Assembly: GCF_024586455.1 (NCBI RefSeq)
Contig: NW_026089624.1
Location: forward strand, 17,761,341-17,825,340
Source of the DNA: Bactrocera neohumeralis
Lineage: Eukaryota > Arthropoda > Insecta > Diptera > Tephritidae
DNA: 64,000 nucleotides
Reading direction: 5' to 3'
Shown: one piece after another, positions 10,501 through 22,500 of the stretch
Position numbering within the stretch: position 1 is the first letter of the stretch
Layout of the letters: the number at the start of each line of letters is the position of its first letter
Program-made: the position numbers and the translations under genes
Notes under the pieces: model-generated
Seen by the model: the letters and a program-made list of their open reading frames with translations, nothing else
Told to the model about the DNA's origin: nothing
Databases searched by the model: none

Positions 10501-13500
10501 GTATGTTCTAGGCATTGGTGACTAGATCACCTTTGGGGGTTCTACAAGAGTACGCTCCGGTTTTGAAACCTTCTGTAAGCCGCCGAGTTTTTTCGTAGAA
10601 TTTTCGAGCATTACCCTTGTCGACCAGCTTATCAAGCTCTTCGTACTCACGCATTTCGGTCTCTTTCCTTGTCTGTCTGCAAATGCGTCTCGCTTCCCTC
10701 TTCAACTCTCGGTATCTGTCCCATCCCGCATGTGTTGTGGTCGATCGTAACGTTGCGAGGTAGGCAGTCTATTTCTCTCCGCTGCGACACGACACTCCTC
10801 GTCGTACCAGCTGTTCTTTTGCACTTTCCGAAAACCAATGGTTTCCGTTGCAGCTGTACGTAAGGAGTTTGAAATGCCGTCCAACAGTTCCCTTATACCG
10901 AGTTGTTGACGAGTGCTCTCAGAGAGCAGGAGTGCAAGCCGAGTAGAAAATCTTTCTGCTGTCTGTTGTGGTTGCAGCTTCTCGACGTCGAAACTTTATT
11001 GTGTTTGTTGACGTGCGCTTTTTGCTGCACAGAGGCGGGTGCGAATCTTGGTTGCAACAAGATAATGGTCCGAGTCGATGTTAGGACCTCGGAGGGTACG
11101 TACGTCTAGAACACTGGAGACTTGTCTTTCGTCTATCACAATATGATCGAACTGGTTGGTGGCTTTTCGATCCGGAGACAGCCAGGTAGCTTGATGTATC
11201 TTCTTGTGCTAGAATCTAGTTCCACAGAAAACCATATTTCGGGTCCCGGCGAAGTCAACCAGCCTCAACCCATTTGGGAATGTTTCATTGTGAAGTCTGA
11301 ATTTACCGACCGTAGTGCAAAAGATACCTTCTTTGCCCACTCTGACGTTAAAGTCGCCAAGCACGATTTTGACATCGTGGCGGGGGCAGCTCTCATAAGC
11401 GTGCTCCAAGCGCTCATAGAAGGCATCTTTGGTCATATCGTCCGTCGTTTTCGTCAGAGATATGTTGAAGAACCTCGCTTTGATGCGGATTGTGGCCGGG
11501 GTGAATGATAGTACTCGGCGACGGAGTCTCTCTCCCACCACGAATCCAACACCAAAATTGCGCTCCTTTATATAGCCACTGTTTTAAATGCCACAAGTAC
11601 CTACTCGTCTTTGTCCTTGTCCCGTAAATCGCATTTCTTGGACGGCGGTGATGTCAGCCTTTACTTTCGTGAGGACGTCAACGGACGGACATTCCAGGTC
11701 CTCAATTCGTAGTCCTTATTTCGTTTGCCATGGTCGGCATCAAAAGGGGGGTAAATGTTAAGATCAGTTAAAGCAAATGCAAGGGAATTGCTCAACTTTA
11801 TTTTTTTACATTGAACAGCGACAATACTCTCTGAAAACAAAGCCCATTTACAACTTCTTAACCTTAAATATCACTTAAAAATGGTAAACACGTTAAATGG
11901 TTATAAAAGAGCATCGCCGCTTATTTGTTTCACCTGAGTGTGATGAGTGAAAAACAACAAGCTTTGAGTCACTATCTTTTGCTTGGGGTCAACGTTGTTC
12001 GGTGGAATCTGATTTTAATAGCAAATATAGTAAAATGATTTCCCGTCGAATTACTTTGCCGCTCTACAGTGTGGTAATATACAAGTACGGCCTATAGACT
12101 TATTTTATTATATCGTAAGCAAAATACATATTTCTCTCAAATTTCCAAACAATTTGACGCAAAAAACTCACACTCATTTCGCAGACGGTTTAGTGAAAAT
12201 GTAAACCTAGGTATACAAAAAAACACCTGAACAAAAATGTTTTATAAACAAGTATATAACGCCTTACTTACATACATATTTTACGTTTCATAGGTATTGT
12301 ATTTTACAAAACAGTATATAACTAAGCAAAATATAAATATATGTTGCAAACATGCTTAGTATTCCGTATAAAAGCTACCATTCCTAACAGTCTCGACTTT
12401 TTGTTAAGGTATGAATTTAAACCAGAGTTTAAGGCAATTTTCATTAATTTATTCATTCCACATAGCTTTGATCATATTTTTTACTCTCGCAACATGTAGC
12501 TACAAAGTATTACAGATTTGCTCACCTAGCAGTTGTTTGTATCACCTAAAAATAATCGATATAAATATAGGGTTATATATATATATATAAATGATCATGA
12601 CGACGAGACAGGTCCGTCAAGCTGTAATATTTAGACCACCAGGAGATGGTTAGTGGTGCATACGGGCAAATCAACAAAAATTGCACAAAGTAAATGTATT
12701 TATTATTCTCTCCGACAGTTTGAAAACCGATAAAATCGGATTATAACCCCGCCAACTCATCAAATCTCAATTTTGTTAAAAACCTCTAAAATTCCGATAA
12801 ATCAATAAATAAATGCATCAGCATTAAATTTTATACTGTAAATGAGGACCTTATAGAAGCCGATAGCCAAATCGGACTTTAACTATGTCATAACCAACCA
12901 TTTAGTGATATCACATATCTCAGGATCTAATCCCCCAATTTTACCCAAATTCAGCTCATAACATTATACTGATATTCCCATATTATGAAAAGATTCGAAA
13001 ACGGATTACAACTATTTGATTCTTGCACTTTCTAATATATAGTACAAACACAGCACCAGATGGTATATGTTACTATAGAATTAAACCTTGCTCAAATGGT
13101 GTGGCATCACCAAGTACGTGGACGCCAGCGCCTATTGCTAATTATTTACCTTTATACCGCATATATCAGTCAATATATGAGTTATCTTAATGAAACTGAG
13201 AAGACATGTTTTTCTAAAAACAGCGTATCTTTATGCCTTCAATGGATAAAATCGGAACAAATTTAAAATCCTTTTATTCCGTATATGGAAACTAGGGGTA
13301 ATGTTTCCATATACCGAATAAAAGGATTTTAAACTTCCGGTTGCTTTTATTCCGCATACATATATCTGCCAATATTTAGAGTATCTTAGCAAAATTAACA
13401 ACAAAATTATAATAAAGGATCTTATAGTTCTATGCCGAAAACTTTCGTAATTGATAAAGAAATTACCCCAGATGACATATACGACTATTATGTATAAAAT

Positions 13501-16500
13501 TTATCAGTATTCTGGCAGTCCCTGTGCCGAATACGTCAGTCTATCTCATTTGAGTTTATTGTGTCGATTTTAATACCAATATCCCGTACATTAAGCAAAA
13601 TATAGTAATGATCCTGAGTGAATCGACGACCTATAACATAAGTAAGTTGATAAGATATCAAACAGTATTACAAAGTTCTTTCGCAACATTTTTTGAAATA
13701 AAGTTTTGCAAACACCTAGCATTACGTCAGTAAAGTACACTGCTTTGTTCTGTAATTCATATAGAAAGACACGGATTTGTGCCATCATTCAGAATATTTG
13801 TTTACCAAATTGCGTGGATAAATAACCTTGACTCAAATATATAGTTCCGAATCTTTATTGTTCAAGTGTTTTACCTTATACTCTGTATGCGTTGCTCGCA
13901 TATACTATAAAGCTTCTCCGGACACGCGTCCAGCATATGGGAGTATACAATATCAATTAGTTCGGCCGGCACCTTGAAGATTTCTTCATAATGATCAATC
14001 ATAATTCTAAAAGCATATTTTATACTTTCAGTTGCAAGCACTGCTAGGTAAATTTTCTAAATAAAAGCCTACCTTACTACATTTATAGCATCATTCATAG
14101 ACTCTTGTTCAATGCTGTTTCCACACGTCACATCTGACGAAGAGGTGTTTGATAAATTTGTACGCAGAATGTTAGGTGCAAAAACAGTTGCTAGATTGTT
14201 GCTATCCATTTTGTTACCGCAGACTTGTACATTACCATCGTGACCAATAACGTCGTCGGAGCAGGACGCAACCCTTGCTAAAAACTTAAATAAGACATAG
14301 AGGGTATCACGATGAGCCGCTGGAAGCAGTTTGACTAAATGGGATATTGCTTCTAACTGTAAGCGACGGTTACGTATTCCTATATGTATACAATAAGATT
14401 AATAACTGAAGCATACTATGAGTGCAACGCAGATTGTAAATTACTTTGAGTTTCTAAAAATGCTTTATACAGACCGCTGCACAACAACGGCTCTGGGAGA
14501 TCGCGCAAGAATTCCTTTATCAACGTTGCAACATCGTGAGGGCAAGTTTCCTCACGAATATCAGTGACAGCATTCTTGTTAAAGTCTTCACGCATCTAAA
14601 AGGTTACCAAAATACAAAAGTATTTAAAAATTTATTATGGAACGAAATTGCACTAAATCTAGCTGACTTAAATACCGTACATGATTTTTCAAAAATTTAA
14701 TTAATTTAAAGCTATGCTAAAGAGAATACGATTTTTGTGTCTGAATTTCTAATGGAATGCCTCCTTTGTGTGAATGATAACGAAAAAATTATTATTTATT
14801 GTGCAGAATATAGATTTTTTTCCTTATATGCAACATTAGTTACTTATTTTAATAATTATTATGACGAATTTATTAAAACACTAGAGGACCAGTCTACGCT
14901 TTACTGTGGCTGAAACATAGATGGTACTACTAATACCATCTATATGTTTTCTTGTCAGCCCCCACCTTTAAAAGATATATGTATATACAAATTTGACAAC
15001 TATGTATGGAGGTATTTGTAAATGAGATATAGCATTAGAATATATGAACAATAAAGAATCATCAAAAACTTAAATAATTTAATTTTTATTTCCTAGAAAC
15101 GACTTAATAAAATCTAAAACCTTCTTATTTGTTTAATCTAACGCAAAACAGAGTTCGCCGGGTCTTTTACATATAAATTTATTTTTTTTTATTGTAATTG
15201 TTTTTTTAATAATAAAATATTCAAATGATTCTTACAAACATGAATTTTTAACAAATTCTTATGATTTGAAATAAATTCTATTTGTATTTTGTATTTGTAC
15301 TGTATTTATGAATTGTAATGAATTTTAACATAAAGAGATAAAAACTATTATATGTCCTTACCCTGGTTCCGTTCTTGAGTATAAATGGTGTAACTAACAA
15401 GACTTTCGTTTATATAAATAATAATATTCAAATGATTCCTACAAACATGAATTTTGAACAAATGCTTATGATTTGAGATGTAATTTTTATACTCTTGCAA
15501 CCAGTTGCTACAGAGTATTATAGTTTTGTTCAACTAACGGCTGTACTTATCACCTAAAACTAATCGAGATGGACCACGCCCATGGAGGATGCCACACCCA
15601 CAAATCGCCATTAACCGAAAACCTATGACGTGCCATAACTAAGCAGTAAATTTAGATATAAAATTCATATTTGGCACAGGGAATCGTAGTACCCAGGGGC
15701 ATCTGCGGGAAAAAGTTTTGAAAAAGTGGGCGCGGCCCCGCCCTTTACTAAGTTTAACGTGCATATATTCGTTCAGCACAATATTACAAGAACTCCTACC
15801 TATAGTGTGATAATGGACGAAATCGGATGAAAACCCCGTTCACTCCCCGTATAACGGTATTGTTTAAAACTACTAAAAGCGCGATAAATCAATAACTAAA
15901 TGCACCAGAGACGCAAAAACTTGCCGCTGTCGGATAGTATGACAAGGCTTTATAGGACTCGGGGTATAAATTGGATGATGGGCGTTGCAGCGCCTACTTT
16001 TTGGTGAAATCCCATATCTCGGGACCCGACTGCCCGATTTGCACAAAATTTGGTATGTGGTATTTTTTTATATTTCTTAGACACGTTATGAAAATGAGCG
16101 AAATCCGCACATAGCACAATTTTTAATTCTACTCCATTTTTTTACTTTCCAGTACACAAATCAAGAAGAAATTAATATAACGGGATTAAACTTTGCACGA
16201 ATAATGTCTTAAGTGTATGCCACCTTATGATCGAAAATGTTCAAATCCAACAAAATCTGTTCAAACCCCTAGGTACCGAATGTTTATATCCCGGTACCTA
16301 TAGTTGATTTTTGATCGAAAATAAGTCAATTATATGTTATGAGTGAGCTGAAATTCAGGGATAGTACTCCTCTGACAATGGTATGTCTGTATGTTAAAAA
16401 TGAATGATGACTTTAGACTGCTTATATCGGCCAATATTTGAGTTATCTCAATGAAAATTACTGAACAGGTTTTACTCATATCAGTATATCTTTGTACCTA

Positions 16501-19500
16501 TAATAGATACATAAGAGCGTAAAACTTGACTTAATCCCAATATAACTCTTATCAGGATTTTCGAACATCCGGCTGACTTTGCTCTAGTTTAGTTTTTTAG
16601 TATGTTGTATTGGGAAAAATAGATAAAAATCAGCTCGATACTACCTCAACTGCCATATATTACTTATAATGGTTTTCGTTTTTACAACAAACCTTACATA
16701 TACTATGTGTGTGTCAGTATAAGAGTTTTACGTAGCATATGTATTTATAAAAATGCTTGGATTTCGATCCTGAGGTTGACGTTTTACACCATAAAGTATT
16801 TTTATGGCTTTGATTCTTGTAAGTTGCAAGAGTAAAATATGTCGATTGCACCCGAACTTAGTCCTTTCTTACTTGTTGTATTTATGAATTGTATTGAATT
16901 CTAATATAAAGGGACAAAAAGATTCTTTGTCCTTACCCTGGTTCTAAGCTACCTTCCCACCAATTTTCAGCCAAATCGGTTCAGCCGTTCGTGAGTTATA
17001 AATGGTGTCACTAACACGACTTTCTTTTATTCATTTAAGTTTTAAATTCAAAAAGCTCAAGTTTATTTAAAGTCCAAAATGGATAAAATCGGTCCATAGG
17101 AGAAAATTGTGGCCCACTTTATATATACATGCACTGGGTTGGGTACGAAATGCTGTACTATACAATATTCTGTTTACAAAATCCTGTATGCGAAATTCTG
17201 TATTTAAAAATTCTGTATCTAAAATTATGTATTTCAAAATTTTGTAAAAAATATTCTGTACTGACGAAATTCTGTATTGACAAAATTCTGTATTTACTTA
17301 ATTCTGTAAATAAATGATAAGAAATACAAAGAATTTTATAAAAAAGTGCGCACTTTTAAATTAAAAAGAAGTAAAAAGCAAAACAGAGATAAAGAGAAAT
17401 ACAAGCAAAACCAGGTAGGTTATTCTGTATTTACGTAATTCTGTAAATAAATGAAATGAAATAAATAAATGTAATTCTAAACAAAATTTCAATGCAGTGA
17501 TGTCCCTAAACTAGTTAGTACACCGTGAGTAAGTACAACAAAGCTGATGATCACTACGCTGCAATGGTAATATAGCTGTTAGTGTAGACTGGAAAAACTT
17601 CTTGGAAAAGTATCTTTTTTGAAAAAAATAGCAAAAAATATTTGTTTTTAATCTAATTATATATGTACTACTTTTTCGTACTTGAAATACTCATTTCTTA
17701 TTTTTTGCATACATATGTACTTATCGTTTGAATTAATATTGAAGTCTTTTGTTTGTTGTATTGTTATTTTGGACTTAAAATTCTCATTTATTTTTCCTTG
17801 TATAAATATGGCTTAAGTTAATATTGGAGTTTATAAATCTTTTGCGTTTCTTAAATACTAATTGTTTTTATTGATAAGATTTACGACTATTTAATAGCAA
17901 CTCACTTGGCACATGAAATTATCAAATAAAAAACAGTCAATACACCATTTTTTCAATACAGAATTTTATCAATACAGAATTTTTTTAATACAGAATTTTG
18001 TCAGTGCGGAATTTCGCTTTTACAGAACTTTGTAAATACTACAGAATTTCGCGACGTTAGTTTTCAGAATTTTGTACGAAAAGAATTTCGATATACAGCT
18101 TTTTGTAGGGATCCCACATGCACTACATAAATTGAAATCTACCTCTTCATCTATTAGACAATCTAGATTGACCAATAACTGCAATGCAGCCATATTAATA
18201 ACAGCCAAAGAACAATTAGATCATATGTTGCTAAAATAATTAAATCCATATATCGGCAAGGTTAACGGGGAAATTTTCGGTTAGCAAACTAATAATATAA
18301 TATAAACACTAAACGGGCTTTCAACGTAAATAATGAAATATCTTAATCTTCTTTTTCATTAGCTTCATTAAGGTCTAAATAAGAACCGTACTAGTTCAAC
18401 TATCAACTCTAACACTAAATAATTAGCTTCTTCTTCTTATGCACTACAACCATGAGTCGTTCTGGGTCGAGGTTACTCCAGTTGTACATCCTAAAGCAAG
18501 ACTGGTCACAATGTACTTGTTCCCTCCATTGGATGTGTGAGATCTTTTGTTGTCCACCCATGGGTCTGGAATCGAAGGGTCTTTTCACTGGATCATCAAC
18601 TTCCAAACGAATTGCATGCTTATACAGTTAGTGGTTTCATTATATTGCTGTTGGAGAAAAACATTCGAGCTGCAGAACTTAATTGAACAGGCACAATATT
18701 TTAAAAGAGTTGCTGCTGGCGTATGCCTATGATATTGATATCATTGGCCTCAACACCTCCAGATTGGACAAGGAAGCAAAGCAAATGGGTCTAGCAGTGA
18801 ACGAGGGCAAGACCAGATATCTCCTGTGATCAATCAAACAGTCGTCGCACTCGTGGTTTGGCGCGCACGTCACTGTTGACAGTCATAACTTTGAAGTCTT
18901 AGATAATTTCGTCTATCTTGGAACCAGTATAAACACCAACAATAATTTCAGCCTCGAAATCTAGCGCAGAATAGCTCTTGCGAACAGGTGATACCTCAGA
19001 CTGAATAGTCTAATGAGAAGTAAAGTCCTCTCTCGACGAACAAAAACCAAACTCTATAAGTCACTCATTGTTGTCGTCCTGCTATATGGTGCAGAGGCAT
19101 GAACGATGACAACAACTTATGAGTCGAAGTTGCGAGTTTTCGAGAAAAGGTTCTGCGAAAGATTTATGGTCCTTTGCGCGTTGGCCACGGCGAATATCGC
19201 ATTCGATGGAACGATGAGCTGTATGGAGATATACGACGACATTGACATAGTTCAGCGAATTAAAAAAGACAGCGGCTATGCTGGCAAGGTCATGTCGTCT
19301 GAATGGACGAAAACCAGCTCAGAAAGTATTCGACGCAGTACCCACCGGGGAAGCAGAGGAAGAGGAAGACCTCCACTCCGTTGAAAAGACCAGGGGACGG
19401 CTTTAATGATCTTGCGAAGAACAATTATCTCGTATGTTTTCAAGGTTTTCTCATCTCGGGTCGGCATCGTTTGTGTTTTGCGCCGTTTATTAGGACGGGA

Positions 19501-22500
19501 ATGATAACGGATTTATAGAGTGCATGTTCGTTAAGAAAGAGATATGCTTCCAATTGTCTACCTATCCTAAAGTAGGAGCTATTGGAAATAATTATTCTGC
19601 GCTTTATATTCAGCTGTATAGATGCCAACAGTGAGGTAGTTCCCAAAAACGTGGGAAATCTTTGTGTGTTCCCTCCAGATACTTTGTCTTGTCATCGTTC
19701 ACCACAATACTAACCTCGTTCGCTTCTACGTTAAAAAAGGCTGCACTGACAGATCGGTTTTAAAGACCTACAAAGTCAGTATCATCCGAGAACTTCAGTA
19801 TTATTGTTCTAACATTATATTGATGAAAAAAAGCGAGAGATTATCACCCTGTCCAAAATATTATCCGGTATCGAACACCCCGAAAAGATCCTTCTTGATT
19901 TTGACGGAGATGATGGTTGTGCTCAAAATGCTTCACTGATAGAAGTAATTTTAAACTGCAGAATTTAAGATTCGTTGGAGCGCAGCATATGGGTGCTTAA
20001 CTTAAAAATATAACAATTACTTTATATTAACCTATAAATAAATGTATGAACTACAATAATTCGATTAAATATTGAATAATCTGAAACTATATTTTTATAT
20101 GTGAATATTTATTACCTGTTTAACTCGCTTCTTGGATGTGCTCACACGAAATAGTCCAACCTTGTGTAATCCGTGCTCTTCAAGATATTTTATGCAAGAT
20201 GTTATGAAAGTAGGCACTTGCAAAGCATTTTGATTGGCTATTTCACTCTGCTCCTTAAAATAAGATGGATCCTGCAGGTCTAACTCTTGACTATGACGCC
20301 TTATATCAGATTGGCTGCGTGAAATCTGCTTCTGCATTGATGACAGGTTGCCAAAATAACCGGTGCTCGATTTGGTACTGCTCGCTCGGCCACTATGACA
20401 ATTGTTATCACTACTAAGCGAAGTTACCAAAGAAAATGTGCTCGAGGGCAAGCTTTCATAAGACCGCACCTATATAAATAAGTTTAGTACTTATACCTTT
20501 AAGCGTAAAGCTTACTATTTCCATTGAGGAATATTTTTCTTGCTTACATTTTCATCCAATTTATTTGTTACCGCATTCGAACTACCACCACGAAATAGTG
20601 CTGCTAATGAGTTGCGCGAACCACGATCAGTTGATGCCTTCAAGTTGTTTCCCCGTTTCTTATCATTGATGACACACCATTCCAAGGAGTTACCAAATAA
20701 ACCGGGTCCACCTTGCTCTTGCCAAAATAAAATAGGGAAAATTTCAGAAAAAATTATTAACTAACTTAAGGAGCAGACGTACTTTGGTCCTCTTTTTTAC
20801 TAACATCAAAGAAACTGGTAGTCATCGCTTTCTTCTTGGCCAGAACCCTTCGCTTCTGTGGTTTACTATCTAAATGTAATTGAAAACATTAAATGTTAAA
20901 TTTTTAACTGTCTCTATCTATAATACTATTTGCATGAGAACTATAGGTACTAAATATTTATTTTTAGTTTTGAGTTTCGAGCAATTACTCAGTGTACAGA
21001 CTTAATACGGAAATCTGAACATATAAACAAATTATTGATGGATCTTGAAATGAAACGAATTAGCTGAAACCCCATAAATTTTCAAGGTCAGAGGAAAAAA
21101 GTCTACATGACAGGAAATCACATGATGGTCCATGCCATCTTACATATATATCTCACTTCGAAAGACGTGGTCGTCTTACTTTTACACGTTATTATAACTA
21201 AAGCTGAGCCGTCAATGCAGTATTTTTGGAATTTGGTACTCAAAAACAGGAATAATTGAGTCAAAACAGCTCTAAACGCCACTGCATTTTGTACCTTTAC
21301 ATTGAGTACATGAAAGGCCCCAGCAGCACATTAATCTTAGTGTTCACTAATTTTAGAACGTATAGCTCTGCACATTGCGGCTGGTAAAAAAGAGTTATAT
21401 GAACCATATAAATTCCAAAATATCACTGTTAGTTTTCATTTCAAGTAGATGATATTAGTCCATCATATCAGTTGGCAAAGGCATACATTGTTTATATATT
21501 TATTTTTCAAATATATTAATTATAGCGATATAAGATTAGTGAACAGTACTGTTGTGCCTACTTAATAAGACATTAACTCCAATATTAAGTTCGTTTATCT
21601 TTTCAATCGCAACACGTTGTAAAATTTTCGCTTCAATGTCAGTCAGATTTTGCAAGCATGAATCTTGTATTACAATAAAATCGCCGTTCTCTGAAGTCCA
21701 ACTGCACTTTTCCTAAAAAAGAAAATATCATGAATTAGTTTCATATCCGAAATTAAACTTGGTTTAAGTGTTCTTTGTTTTCATAGTAAGGATTATGCTT
21801 TGTATGACATCGGAAAAATAGGTAGACAGTTACGTCGAACTCGGTCGAGTGTCAAAACCTCCCAAATGGGAGATTTTAATTCAAATTCAGATGAATTTTC
21901 GAAATAATTTCAATATTAAAAATATATTGGAACCTGTAAATTTTTGGGGTAGGACCTTACGCTATTCATAGAAACAAATAAATTGGTCGTTGATAACTGG
22001 AGAGTGTCCGACGAACTAACATTGTCAGATCACTCTGAATACTCTTCAGCATTCGTGACAAATCCAATATCGAAACCTTAGAAAAACAGCGTGTTAGAAA
22101 TTTTCCAGATAACAATGAAATAACAAACTCAAGAATAAAATCAACAATGTTTAAAAATTAAATGAAAAGATGGAGTAGTTACAAAAGATCTTAACTACCT
22201 CGTTCATCCATACAACACCGTTAACGCTTCTCAAAAAGTGGATGTCAAGGGATAGGAATGTCGACTCTGAGATGAGATTTTACACAGATATACTCCGCGT
22301 ATATTCTTATAATATATGTATAATATACGCGCTCGTTCGTGCTCTCGCGACAGATGAGATTACATACCTATACATATGTATACTCAGACAGAGAACATAA
22401 AGACATAGAGAAGGTGCAAATTGAATTCTGTATGATGTTCGATTGAACGGCTAACAGAACTTATAAGATTGCGATGCAGAATTTCACCATTCTCGCTGCT

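Larger units (their letters stand above)
9231..11752 (-). mobile_element. RTE-clade retrotransposon, copy B, with target-site duplication
   Basis: A minus-strand copy of the family at 110-2818, with endonuclease then RT, finishing in (GAA)n (cttcttcttctt at 9231). The 13-mer 'aaatgttaagatc' occurs at 9219-9231 and again at 11753-11765, directly flanking the element; the last C may belong to the tail. This target-site duplication fixes both ends and implies a fairly recent insertion, 5'-truncated by about 150 bp relative to copy A. It lies in intron 9 of the RhoGAP gene in the sense orientation. Internal stops and a deletion over the RT active site show it cannot move itself. Confidence 0.93.

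Noticed and set aside
18020..18208. Minus-strand frame containing 'LLVNLDCLIDEE' as a possible RhoGAP exon between exons 6 and 7
   Set aside because: Exon 7 (14445-14595) continues the RhoGAP domain directly from exon 6 in the right phase with 'MREDFNKN'. The frame here has no good acceptor in phase and overlaps the fold-back element.
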